A DNA stretch of 64,000 nucleotides, taken from positions 372,001 through 436,000 of the forward strand of contig NZ_JAMZMI010000001.1 of the NCBI RefSeq assembly GCF_024714475.1. Reading direction: 5' to 3'. The translations under genes and the position numbers were made by a program. The notes under the pieces were generated by a model that saw only the letters and a list, made by a program, of their open reading frames with translations, had not been told where the DNA came from and made no database searches. This DNA comes from Marinoscillum sp. MHG1-6. GTDB taxonomy: Bacteria; Bacteroidota; Bacteroidia; Cytophagales; Cyclobacteriaceae. This document shows positions 55,863-64,000 of the stretch, one piece after another. Position 1 is the first letter of the stretch, and the number at the start of each line of letters is the position of its first letter.

Positions 55863-57848
55863 ATGGGACCTATCGTCTTCGATCGTAAAAACAGGGACAA
55901 TGATCAGCTGATTTCTATCTATAAGGAACTGATCCTTCCCCGACTTATTGAAGAAAAAATGCTGATCCTGTTACGACAGGGAAAAATCAGCAAATGGTTT
56001 TCCGGTATTGGCCAGGAAGCCATTTCTATTGGGGTCGCTCTTGCCCTGCACTCAGACGAATACATTCTTCCGATGCATCGCAACCTGGGCATCTTTACCT
56101 CCAGGGGTATTCCATTGACAAGGCTCTTTGAGCAATTTCAGGGAAAAGCGGGAGGATTCACAAAAGGTCGGGATCGATCCTTTCATTTCGGGTCAAGGGA
56201 TTTTCATCTCATAGGAATGATCTCCCATTTGGGAGCTCAAATGCCCGTTGCCGATGGTATCGCTCTGGCCTCATTGCTTAAGAAAGAACATAAAATTACA
56301 GCGGTATTTACCGGTGATGGTGGTGCCAGTGAGGGGGATTTCCATGAAGCGCTGAACGTGGCTTCAGTTTGGAACCTGCCCGTGATCTTTATCATAGAAA
56401 ACAATGGCTATGGACTTTCAACCCCAAGTATGGAACAATTCAACTTCGAATCCTTTGTAGTCAAAGGACCTGCCTATGGTATTGAAGCCGTGAGCATAGA
56501 TGGTAATAATGTGCTGGAGGTACTCAGTGAAATGGAAAGGCTTGCCTCAGACCTGCGAACTGATCCACGACCCGTAATACTTGAGGTTTGCACGTTTCGG
56601 ATGAGGGGACATGAAGAAGCCTCGGGAACGGATTATGTTCCAAAGGAGTTGATGGAATCCTGGGCCGAGAAAGACCCGGTGGATAACTATGAACGCTATC
56701 TGCTTGCCGAGGGAGTAGTAAATCAAAGTGAGATTGATTCGATCAAAGCGGAGATAAAAGGTATGGTGAGCCAGGCAGTCAATGAGGCTTTTTCGAAAGA
56801 ACCGGTAGAAGCAGACCCAGAGGAAGAATTGTCTGATGTGTATTTTCCCTTTGAGCAAGAGGTCATTGAACCTGCGTCGGATAAAACGACCAACCGAAGA
56901 TTTATTGACGCCATTTCTGATGGACTCAGACAAGGAATGGAAAAATATCCGGAACTCGTGTTAATGGGTCAGGACATAGCAGAGTATGGTGGAGTGTTCA
57001 AAGTAACCGATGGCTTCCTGGATCAGTTTGGAAAAGAACGCGTTCGAAATACTCCAATTAGCGAATCAGTCATTTTGGGAGCAGGCCTTGGTCTATCCAT
57101 CAAAGACATGAAGTCCATGATTGAAATGCAGTTTGCCGACTTCGTTTCATGCGGGTTTAATCAAATTGTAAACAACCTGGCCAAAAGCCATTACCGGTGG
57201 GGACAAAATGCAGATGTGGTGATCCGAATGCCTACAGGAGGGGGAATGGGGGCAGGACCTTTCCATTCGCAATCAAATGAAGCGTGGTTTTTTCATACGC
57301 CTGGATTAAAAATTGTTTATCCATCAAATCCTTATGATGCCAAAGGTCTACTCTTAGCCAGCCTGGAAGATCCCAATCCATACCTGTTCTTTGAGCATAA
57401 ATACCTCTACCGTTCATTAAGTGATGAAATACCCGATGACTATTATACGGTGGAGGTTGGCAAAGCACAATTGGTCAGGGAAGGAACGGATTTGTCGATA
57501 ATAACGTATGGTATGGGAGTGCATTGGGCAAAAGAGATCATGGACGAATTAGGTGTTGAAGCTGACTTGCTTGATTTGCGCACTTTACTGCCCTGGGATA
57601 AAGCTGCGGTAGAAAAGACGGTAAATAAAACAAATAAAGTACTCATTCTACACGAAGACACTCTTACAGGAGGCATTGGAGCTGAAATTAGCGCCTGGAT
57701 CTCCGAACATTGTTTTGAACAGCTGGATGGCCCGGTGATGCGCGAGGCAAGCCTGGATAGTCCGATCCCATTTGCGCAGGCATTAGAGAATAATTTTCTG
57801 CCAAAAAATCGAATTAAAGACAAAATCAACCAGCTCTTGCGTTATTAA
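55863..57848 (+). CDS. 2-oxoacid dehydrogenase E1, alpha-beta fusion
   Basis: 661 residues from the ATG at 55863 (a TTG at 55833 adds ten). The alpha half contains GQEAISIGVALAL, MHRNLGIFTSRG, and the TPP motif TGDGGASEGDFHEALN ... IENNGYG. The beta half from about residue 340 has FIDAISDGLRQGMEKYPELV, GQDIAEYGGVFKVTDG, ESVILGAGLGLSI and the C-terminal EDTLTGGIGAEISAWI. The likely substrate class is branched-chain 2-oxoacids, but pyruvate is not excluded. E2 and E3 are not adjacent. TACCTTTG at 55849-55856 ends 6 bases before the ATG and is a possible -7 element. Confidence 0.93.
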   Translation: MGPIVFDRKNRDNDQLISIYKELILPRLIEEKMLILLRQGKISKWFSGIGQEAISIGVALALHSDEYILPMHRNLGIFTSRGIPLTRLFEQFQGKAGGFTKGRDRSFHFGSRDFHLIGMISHLGAQMPVADGIALASLLKKEHKITAVFTGDGGASEGDFHEALNVASVWNLPVIFIIENNGYGLSTPSMEQFNFESFVVKGPAYGIEAVSIDGNNVLEVLSEMERLASDLRTDPRPVILEVCTFRMRGHEEASGTDYVPKELMESWAEKDPVDNYERYLLAEGVVNQSEIDSIKAEIKGMVSQAVNEAFSKEPVEADPEEELSDVYFPFEQEVIEPASDKTTNRRFIDAISDGLRQGMEKYPELVLMGQDIAEYGGVFKVTDGFLDQFGKERVRNTPISESVILGAGLGLSIKDMKSMIEMQFADFVSCGFNQIVNNLAKSHYRWGQNADVVIRMPTGGGMGAGPFHSQSNEAWFFHTPGLKIVYPSNPYDAKGLLLASLEDPNPYLFFEHKYLYRSLSDEIPDDYYTVEVGKAQLVREGTDLSIITYGMGVHWAKEIMDELGVEADLLDLRTLLPWDKAAVEKTVNKTNKVLILHEDTLTGGIGAEISAWISEHCFEQLDGPVMREASLDSPIPFAQALENNFLPKNRIKDKINQLLRY

Positions 57849-57920
57849 TCCACATTAATAGTCTTATCATTGGCTTTATGTTAATATTTTCAAATCTTTG
57901 AATTTCAGTCATTAACAGGT

Positions 57921-59435
57921 TTGTATCGTTTTGCTTCCATATCTATCTTCTTTCTAATCCTATCATTTTTGATGGTGGGAGAGGTCGCGGCACAGCTCAT
58001 AACTGATTCGGATAGAAGGCTCAAAACACAAAAGGCTAAACCAGAACCTCCCGGGCGGTCTGACACCGGGCCTTCCAAAAGCCCTTTTCAGGCATTTAGA
58101 AAGAAAAAATCTGTCGAAAGAAGGACCTCCTCCATTCGTCCATTCAACCTTCGGGAGATGAAGCAATCTTCTCCCCGTTCCATTTCTGGGAATCGCTCAG
58201 GATACTTTGAGTCTATCCGGGTAGCGCCAAGATATTCTGCCGGTTCGCCTTTCAGAGAGAAAAGGTATAAATCTGCGTCTCCCAGGGTTTCCAGTGGCAG
58301 CCCATTTCAGGACTTCAGGTTTAACGTGGCTCCAAGATATTCCTCCTCTAAAAATATCTGGAGTAAGCAGGACTTAATACGGACGACCCCAAGATATTCT
58401 GCCGGTTCACCTTTTAGAGATCAGAGATATAAGACTACCTCTCCACGAATGTCCAGCGGCAGTCCCTTTCGGGGCCAAAGGTTTAACACCGCACCAAGGT
58501 ATTCTTCCTCCAAAAACATATGGAGTAAGCAGGACTTGATGAAACTGACACCCAGATACTCCATGGGAAATCCGTTCAAGGGATATAATTTCAATAGATC
58601 TCCGCGATACTCTCAAAGCAGAAAACCGGGAGACTTTGATTGGAAATCCAGTGGCCCAAGGTATTCTTCAACAGGGGATATCTGGTCGAAGAAGGACAAA
58701 ACAGCCAGCCCAAGATTATCAGCTGGAAGTCCATTTGTTAACAACAACTACAAGCCATCTCCAAGGTACTCTCAACAAATGGACTGGAATAAGCGTAAAC
58801 CGGTAAGTCCACGCTACAGTGTAGCAGAACCTTATAAAGGATATAAATATACCAGCCCACGTTACTCAGCACAGTTCACCTGGCCTAATAAGCTCATGAA
58901 AAGAGATGAACCAAGATATAGTACGGGTGAATCATTTGCTTCTAAAAAGTATCAGCCCAATCCAAGATACTCTACCGGAGAAATCCAATGGCCTAAAAAG
59001 CTGATGGCTACGAACCCGAGGTATTCAACAGGGGAAATGAACTGGCCCAATAAACTCATGAAAACTAGTCCGCGTTATTCTGTAGGAGATCCTTATGCAG
59101 GCTACAAGTATCTGAATTTGCCTCCTAGATACGGCAAATACCAGGGACGATTCAAAGAAGACAAAAGGGCTGAAAGGGCTAATCGTTTAGTAGAATATGA
59201 AACACCCTTTTTCAGTGGAGAAACGAAAATCAAGTGGAATAAAACAAAAGACATGCACCCTAGTTTTAACTACCACTATGCGAATCAATCCTCAGAAACA
59301 ATTCGGGAAGGAATGCGCAAATGGAATGTTTACTGGGTAAGAGTCAATGGGAACCAGGAAGACCCTCCAACTGTTAAGGAGAAAATCAAAAAACCAAAGT
59401 TTGATAGAAAAGAAGCCAAAATCTGGAACGACTAA
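57921..59435 (+). CDS. secreted PRYS-repeat protein, highly basic
   Basis: 504 residues from a TTG start at 57921; no ATG is available upstream before the stop at 57882. Signal peptide ISIFFLILSFLMVGEVAAQ. From about residue 90 to 410 the protein is built of short repeats [APST]PRYS-x-G-x-[PF]/W, each 13-27 residues: 14 exact PRYS plus PRVS, PRMS, PRLS and PRYG variants. Two 54-residue blocks (about 102-155 and 156-209) are near-identical tandem copies. Tyr, Trp, Arg and Lys are abundant. The C-terminal 90 residues are a different, repeat-free region (YETPFFSGETKIKWNKTKD, ETIREGMRKWNVYWVRVNG). No known domain; perhaps an envelope or cell-wall binding protein. Only 6 bases before ytxJ. Confidence 0.85.
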   Translation: MYRFASISIFFLILSFLMVGEVAAQLITDSDRRLKTQKAKPEPPGRSDTGPSKSPFQAFRKKKSVERRTSSIRPFNLREMKQSSPRSISGNRSGYFESIRVAPRYSAGSPFREKRYKSASPRVSSGSPFQDFRFNVAPRYSSSKNIWSKQDLIRTTPRYSAGSPFRDQRYKTTSPRMSSGSPFRGQRFNTAPRYSSSKNIWSKQDLMKLTPRYSMGNPFKGYNFNRSPRYSQSRKPGDFDWKSSGPRYSSTGDIWSKKDKTASPRLSAGSPFVNNNYKPSPRYSQQMDWNKRKPVSPRYSVAEPYKGYKYTSPRYSAQFTWPNKLMKRDEPRYSTGESFASKKYQPNPRYSTGEIQWPKKLMATNPRYSTGEMNWPNKLMKTSPRYSVGDPYAGYKYLNLPPRYGKYQGRFKEDKRAERANRLVEYETPFFSGETKIKWNKTKDMHPSFNYHYANQSSETIREGMRKWNVYWVRVNGNQEDPPTVKEKIKKPKFDRKEAKIWND

Positions 59436-59441
59436 TAGCAT

Positions 59442-59783
59442 ATGAACTGGGAAGAACTCAAAAACATTGAAGGACTAAATAACATTGACGAGGAATCAGC
59501 AAAAGCACCTGTGGTGATTTTTAAACACAGCACGAGATGCTCTATCAGTGCTGCGGCACATGATCGTCTGGAGAGAAAATGGGATGATGCAAATCACCCG
59601 GCATCTAAAGCGTACTACCTCGATTTGATTCAGTATCGAGAGGTATCCAACGAAATAACCAATCGTTATGGGATAGAACACCAAAGCCCGCAGGTATTGG
59701 TGATCGACAATGGAAATTGTGTTTATGACGCCTCTCATCTTGGAATATCTTATGGAGATGTTTCAGAAAAATTAATGTCATAG
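59442..59783 (+). CDS. ytxJ: bacillithiol system redox-active protein YtxJ
   Basis: 113 residues, normal length. Thioredoxin-like fold with VVIFKHSTRCSISAAAHDRL (single active cysteine in the TRCSIS motif), YYLDLIQYREVSNEI, YGIEHQSPQVLVI and a C-terminal second cysteine (NGNCVYDASHLGIS). Monothiol bacilliredoxin-type protein acting on S-bacillithiolated targets. It suggests the organism makes bacillithiol. It begins 6 bases after the PRYS gene stop. Confidence 0.93.
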   Translation: MNWEELKNIEGLNNIDEESAKAPVVIFKHSTRCSISAAAHDRLERKWDDANHPASKAYYLDLIQYREVSNEITNRYGIEHQSPQVLVIDNGNCVYDASHLGISYGDVSEKLMS

Positions 59784-59849
59784 CACCCTGATGATCGTTT
59801 TTATATGGGGTTTCTTTGATTAATTTTATTATACCATTTGGTTAGCCCC

Positions 59850-60554
59850 ATGAAAAAGCTCTTGATACATTTAATTTTCACGTTGCCCTTGCTGGCCCAG
59901 GCCCAGTTGGAGGACGATCTGGATTATTATCGGGAAATTACCTGGGGTATTAATAAAAATACCAACAGTGCACTCATTGGTGGGTTTATCTTCAAAGTGG
60001 GCCTCCAACAGGAGGAAGGGATATTCCATACTTATGGACTCGAAATCCTAAATGTCACTCATCCAAAAGAGCAAAAGTATTTTGGCCAGGTTTCAGGAAG
60101 TAATTACGTCTGGGGAAAATCAAATCATCTTTACTCCTTTCGGTTCCAGTATGGGCGCGAAAAGGTGCTCTTCAAAAAGGCTCCTCAGAAAGGTGTACAA
60201 ATCAGCACCGTCTTTGCAGGAGGCCCTACCTGGGCATTGGTGAGCCCCTATTATGTGTTGGGCGCAGATCAGAACTACGCGAAGTTCACGGTCCAGGATT
60301 TTCCGAGCAGAAGTGCCGTAGGGGGGTCTGGTAAAATATTCCAGGGTCTGGGTGAATCCAAACACAAGATCGGACTTAATGCAAAAAGTGGACTTTCTTT
60401 CGAATTTGGAAACTTTAAGAGTAGTGTCGTTGGTTTAGAGACAGGAGTGGCGATAGAGGCATTTACTCAGAAGATTCCCATCATGGCGGTGGAGGACAAT
60501 AAGGCTGTTTTCACCTCTATTTATTTCTCTTTATACTGGGGAAGACGCAGATAA
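59850..60554 (+). CDS. hypothetical outer-membrane-like protein
   Basis: 234 residues from the ATG at 59850 with a signal peptide (MKKLLIHLIFTLPLLAQAQ). The mature part alternates beta strands ending in aromatics: REITWGINKNTNSALIGGFI, TYGLEILNVTHPKE, HLYSFRFQYGREKVLF, ALVSPYYVL, and a final TSIYFSLYWGRRR. This suggests a small outer-membrane beta-barrel. No family is named. Likely in the same transcriptional region as ytxJ and lipA. Confidence 0.7.
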   Translation: MKKLLIHLIFTLPLLAQAQLEDDLDYYREITWGINKNTNSALIGGFIFKVGLQQEEGIFHTYGLEILNVTHPKEQKYFGQVSGSNYVWGKSNHLYSFRFQYGREKVLFKKAPQKGVQISTVFAGGPTWALVSPYYVLGADQNYAKFTVQDFPSRSAVGGSGKIFQGLGESKHKIGLNAKSGLSFEFGNFKSSVVGLETGVAIEAFTQKIPIMAVEDNKAVFTSIYFSLYWGRRR

Positions 60555-60613
60555 ACGCTCCAATTTTGGAACTTAATTCTAACGAGGTTTTCTTTGCACC
60601 TCAATAACTTCTT

Positions 60614-61501
60614 ATGATAGAATTACCTACTATTTCAAAGGATGTAAATCCGAAACCAAAGAAACCCAATTGGTTGCGGGTAAAATTACCAGTGGGGAGG
60701 GAGTACGCGAAGGTTCGTAAAATAGTAGATGAGAATAAACTACATACGATCTGCGAAAGCGGCAACTGCCCAAATATGGGAGAATGCTGGGGTGCTGGTA
60801 CGGCTACCTTCATGATCCTGGGCAATGTTTGCACACGAAGCTGTACATTTTGTGCGGTAGCTACTGGTAGACCTCCGGAGTATGATGAACAAGAACCTCA
60901 GCGGGTTGCCGAGGCTATTGCCACTATGGGGGTTAAGCATGCAGTGCTTACTTCTGTTAATAGAGATGAACTGAAAGACCGGGGAGCCGAGATCTGGTAC
61001 CAAACAGTAGTGAAGGTTAAGCAACTTAGTCCTGAGACCACTATTGAAACTTTGATCCCTGATGTGAAAGGTAACTGGGAAGCGCTTTACAGAATGATCG
61101 AAGGAGGGCAGGAAGTAGTTTCTCATAATATGGAAACCGTAGAGAGCCTCTATAGAAGAGTTCGTCCACAAGCGAAATATGCCCGTAGCCTGGAGCAAAC
61201 CAAAAGAACCAAGGAAGCCGGAATGCGGACCAAATCCGGGATCATGTTAGGTTTGGGAGAGAAGCCCGAGGAAGTCTATAAGGCCATGGATGACCTGGTA
61301 GAAAATGGATTGGATATTCTTACACTTGGTCAATACTTACAGCCTACCAAAATGCATATTGAGGTCGCAGAATTTATCCATCCGGATCAATTTGAAGTAT
61401 ATAAGGAAGAAGGTTTGAAGAGAGGACTAAAATATGTTGAGTCCGGACCTTTGGTAAGGAGCTCATACCATGCCGAGAGACATGTCAACGTTCCTATTTG
61501 A
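60614..61501 (+). CDS. lipA: lipoyl synthase
   Basis: 295 residues. The N-terminal auxiliary cluster motif [13 protein letters not shown] (CX4CX5C), the radical SAM motif [10 protein letters not shown] (CX3CX2C), and the C-terminal conserved serine in [10 protein letters not shown] are all present. It inserts two sulfurs into octanoyl chains on E2 and GcvH proteins, serving the fused E1 complex (55863) and the glycine cleavage system (gcvP). A terminator follows the gene. Confidence 0.97.
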   Translation: MIELPTISKDVNPKPKKPNWLRVKLPVGREYAKVRKIVDENKLHTICESGNCPNMGECWGAGTATFMILGNVCTRSCTFCAVATGRPPEYDEQEPQRVAEAIATMGVKHAVLTSVNRDELKDRGAEIWYQTVVKVKQLSPETTIETLIPDVKGNWEALYRMIEGGQEVVSHNMETVESLYRRVRPQAKYARSLEQTKRTKEAGMRTKSGIMLGLGEKPEEVYKAMDDLVENGLDILTLGQYLQPTKMHIEVAEFIHPDQFEVYKEEGLKRGLKYVESGPLVRSSYHAERHVNVPI

Positions 61502-61527
61502 TTGATATTAAAAACAGTGAAAAATAA

Positions 61528-61557
61528 AAAAGGGGCTCTCAGGCCCCTTTTATTTTT
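61528..61557. terminator. bidirectional terminator between lipA and the AsmA gene
   Basis: AAAAGGGGC (61528-61536) pairs with GCCCCTTTT (61543-61551) across the loop TCTCAG, flanked by A-run and T-run, so it can terminate transcripts from both sides. Confidence 0.88.
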
Positions 61558-64000
61558 AAAACATTTTCTTCAGCTTCTTTTTAGCATCCTGTTTCGCATC
61601 ATCCGTTTTCTCTTCCAGCTTCTCCTGCACCTGCTGTGTCTCCTCTTTTACTTCCTGTTTCACTTCTTCCTTTTTCTCATCTACCACAGCTTCGGTTTTC
61701 TGCTTTACCTCTGTTTTGGTCTGATCAACTTTCTGCGTAACCTGCTCCTTTGCCTGAGCTTTGGCGCCACCTTCTCCTTCGGCTCCAGTAGGCTTCGCAC
61801 TCATTAGTTTCACCTGAAGGTCATCGTACGTTCCTCCAATGCCAAAGGTGACATCCACCGTAGAGGAAACCAACTCTTTGCCTCCTGTAAAAGATGTTAG
61901 GGTATTATTGATCGTCGACCCGACCTGACCAGAAGGCACCACGGTGAACATCTCATAGTCTAGTGTACCATCCAATCCGGAACTGCCTGAGAAAGTCGTC
62001 TCTCTTCCTCCCATGACAAGATCAAAAGGTTTAACAAATACACGCCCATCTCTGATGCTAAGTTGAACATCGGTGTCATTCACCTCAAGCGATCCATCAG
62101 ATGTATTTAGTTTGCTCACCTTGGACACAGCTTGCAACAATTTCACTTCTTGTAATTTGCCATCTAACACTGAAAGTACCCCTTTACCCTGCAACGCATC
62201 ATAAATCGGCATCATATCAGAACCAAGCACTCCATTCATGGTAAGTGAAGAATTTAATTTTCCTTCCATTTTTTCTGCAAAAGGAGCCAGTTTCTTCACC
62301 GTGTTAAAAGCTTTAAATGAAGATGGAATGGATAGGTTATTGATCTTAAAGTCAGCATTGAACAAAGGATTTTCAAATCGCTCCGCTGATAGGTAAGCTC
62401 CGCTCATGACGAAAGAGCCTTCCAAAATATTAAACCCGGTCTCATCAAGTTTAATAGCACCATCTTCAATGATCACTTTACCAAAAAAGTTCTTCAGGTC
62501 CAGGTTTTCATAATAGATGTGATCAATCTTGGAGGCCAACACAAAAGTGATATTCTCAGGAACTCTGATTACCTCCAGCGCTGCTGTATCCACTGGTTCT
62601 TCCTCCTCCTCTGTTTCTTCAGGCATCCATTCATCAACATAAACTCCGGCCGAATAAAAATCAAGAGAGCCTAAAAGCTCACCGTCATCCTGAAGCGCAT
62701 ACTCCATGTAATTCGTAATTTTTCCCGACATATTCAAGTCGGTCTTTCCCGCCTTGCCTTTAAAGGAAGTAAGGTTAATTTCCTTCGGATCAAAATTGAG
62801 CTCAGTCTTTTCGATGCTGAAACCCTGAGGAAGGTCGTCAGATACATAATTAAAGCCTGCAAGGGTCATCTGTCCTGCGGTGTGAAGTTTTGAATATTCC
62901 TCTGCTTCCAGAGCGGACATCCTTCCTGAACTTTGAAGCCCTGCTGTAATGATCCCGGTCAAAGACATTCCTTCCATTGGAACCACCTTGGTGATCTTTT
63001 CAAGGTCTATGGTTCCGTCCACCTTTAAGTCCCAGAAATAATCTTCCAAATCCTTGAAGACAAGCGTGGCAGCAAATGGCTGGCCATCTACCTCCATTCC
63101 AAATTTGTCGACTACAAAACTGGTTTCTCTTAAATCTGCCGAAGGGTAGTCAAAAACTGCATTAACATTGATTTTTTCAATTGGAATAGGATAATCGGCA
63201 TAAGCTACTCTTCCCTGATCAATGCTGAATGAGGTTCTTACCTGAGGCATTGATTTATCATTGAAAGTCCCCTTGACGTAGCCTCCAAACCCGATCTTAC
63301 CGGCCGCATCCACTCCTTCCAGATAAGATTCATAGTCACCCGGAACCAGCGAAAGGACACTCTTCATGTCGATATCTCTTCCTCCAAAATTGATTTCCAT
63401 ATCAATATCTTCTGCAGGCATATTGATCCATCCATCGATCCCAAAAGCGAAGTTGTTCAGCGCAAACTCGTTCTCTTTGAATGTAAAATTCATATTTGCC
63501 AGATCCATCGCCATGATTACATCAGCTCGGAGAATCTTATTGGAGATGTACATGACTCCATCATAACCAAATGAAAAATCATCCACCCGGGTGGTAGTCG
63601 TCATATCAAAAACATCCTGTGTAAAGTCTCCGGATCCCTGATGATTTAGTCCATTGATTACGGCTAGCATGGGAGTTGACCGATCATCATAGATCACATT
63701 AGCGTTTCGAATTTCCCATCCCTGGATTTGAATGCTTAATGCAGATGAGTCTGCTGGTTCTTCTTCCTCCTCTTCAACCTCACCGGTATCCTTGGCAATA
63801 TCATAATTTGCCTTCCCGTCCTCTAGGACAATTACCTTAATATTCGGCTCATCCAGAAGTACGTTAACAATTTGAATTTGCTCCCCATTGATCGCTGACA
63901 TGATATCGACCGTCAGGCTGAAAGCAGCAACATCTAATAAAGTATCCTTTTCAAATTCATCAACTCCCGCGATACCAAATTTTTCCAGCGTTAACGTTAA
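61556..64000 (-). CDS. AsmA family protein, 5' end outside the window
   Basis: At least 815 residues; the frame remains open past the ATG at 63901 to the window edge, so that ATG is not the start. It shows AsmA-like domains: NGEQIQIVNVLLDEPNIKV, VDDFSFGYDGVMYISNKILR, many repeated beta-strand units, then LNSSLTMNGVLGSDMMPIYD and LQGKGVLSVLDGKLQEVKLL (C-terminal AsmA_2 region). Two acidic linkers (EVEEEEEEPADSS and ETEEEEEPVDTAA) and a long lysine/glutamate coil at the C-terminus (about the last 65 residues) are lineage-specific features. AsmA-like proteins bridge inner and outer membranes for phospholipid transport. Confidence 0.85.
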   Translation of the reverse strand, partial: LTLTLEKFGIAGVDEFEKDTLLDVAAFSLTVDIMSAINGEQIQIVNVLLDEPNIKVIVLEDGKANYDIAKDTGEVEEEEEEPADSSALSIQIQGWEIRNANVIYDDRSTPMLAVINGLNHQGSGDFTQDVFDMTTTTRVDDFSFGYDGVMYISNKILRADVIMAMDLANMNFTFKENEFALNNFAFGIDGWINMPAEDIDMEINFGGRDIDMKSVLSLVPGDYESYLEGVDAAGKIGFGGYVKGTFNDKSMPQVRTSFSIDQGRVAYADYPIPIEKINVNAVFDYPSADLRETSFVVDKFGMEVDGQPFAATLVFKDLEDYFWDLKVDGTIDLEKITKVVPMEGMSLTGIITAGLQSSGRMSALEAEEYSKLHTAGQMTLAGFNYVSDDLPQGFSIEKTELNFDPKEINLTSFKGKAGKTDLNMSGKITNYMEYALQDDGELLGSLDFYSAGVYVDEWMPEETEEEEEPVDTAALEVIRVPENITFVLASKIDHIYYENLDLKNFFGKVIIEDGAIKLDETGFNILEGSFVMSGAYLSAERFENPLFNADFKINNLSIPSSFKAFNTVKKLAPFAEKMEGKLNSSLTMNGVLGSDMMPIYDALQGKGVLSVLDGKLQEVKLLQAVSKVSKLNTSDGSLEVNDTDVQLSIRDGRVFVKPFDLVMGGRETTFSGSSGLDGTLDYEMFTVVPSGQVGSTINNTLTSFTGGKELVSSTVDVTFGIGGTYDDLQVKLMSAKPTGAEGEGGAKAQAKEQVTQKVDQTKTEVKQKTEAVVDEKKEEVKQEVKEETQQVQEKLEEKTDDAKQDAKKKLKKMF

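Noticed and set aside
55863-57848. E1 alpha-beta fusion as a novel fusion
   Set aside because: Fused 2-oxoacid dehydrogenase E1 subunits are common in Bacteroidota.
58224-58700. DNA-level tandem repeats as a mobile or CRISPR-like element
   Set aside because: The repeats stay in frame and encode the PRYS protein units.

Overview
The window comes from a chromosome of a member of the Bacteroidota, most likely Cytophagales. The signs are a MurF-alanine racemase fusion, a C-terminal type IX secretion sorting domain, a YtxJ bacillithiol-system protein, DUF4783 and Lnb (DUF4105) proteins, a dihydroorotase with the Bacteroidota-type DDQVHFREPG site, TAnnTTTG promoter elements, and a general lack of purine-rich ribosome binding sites. 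Most of the window is ordinary housekeeping sequence with short gaps and many ATGA overlaps. Sequence types were judged by eye; no search or base-composition calculation was run.

Layout. 1-1237: end of rsmI and an inositol monophosphatase gene. 1382-7909: an AT-rich three-gene cassette, HNH endonuclease / 1598-residue exonuclease-RecQ-UvrD fusion / HNH endonuclease, which looks like an accessory defence or DNA-processing module. 7910-9050: a repeat field with three copies of a palindromic unit around a 98-residue GIY-YIG nuclease gene. 9084-13775: radical SAM/SPASM protein, Lnb lipoprotein acyltransferase-like protein, then an ATP-grasp/DinB/YHS operon. 14163-18572: membrane-anchored regulator divergent from a secreted GH2 beta-galactosidase. 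18615-29093: recX, YcxB-like, nadC, DUF4783, gpmI, lipoprotein, ABC exporter, corA, TerC and purEK. 29172-44694: small lysine-rich ORF, MurF-Alr, tandem GNAT, USP, hemB, GroES-like, rmuC, CPBP protease, NRDE protein, gcvP, M28 peptidase, dihydroorotase. 44797-45950: tRNA-His followed by about 1 kb without genes that carries two separated pieces of a second tRNA-His 3' half. 45968-52767: MscS channel, small secreted protein, HisA-like protein, RprXY-type two-component system divergent from a T9SS-sorted protein, tRNA-Val, DoxX, DUF892-like protein. 53029-64000: SDR protein, Zn-finger protein/ispF/M16 operon, fused E1 dehydrogenase, PRYS-repeat secreted protein, ytxJ, outer-membrane-like protein, lipA, and an AsmA-family protein running off the end.

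How the genes connect. The HNH-helicase-HNH genes are co-directional, with a 4-base start/stop overlap and a 16-base gap, so they are probably one transcript. The two-component pair overlaps by 8 bases and its upstream region has four TTAAC boxes at 10-11 base spacing, suggesting autoregulation and control of the divergent T9SS protein. The fused E1 and LipA both serve lipoate-dependent 2-oxoacid dehydrogenases, although they are not in one operon. The best candidates for something undescribed are the HNH-Exo/RecQ/UvrD-HNH cassette and the GIY-YIG gene embedded in its own palindromic repeats. Next come the split tRNA-His scar, the PRYS-repeat protein, and a HisA-like enzyme lacking the usual catalytic aspartate.
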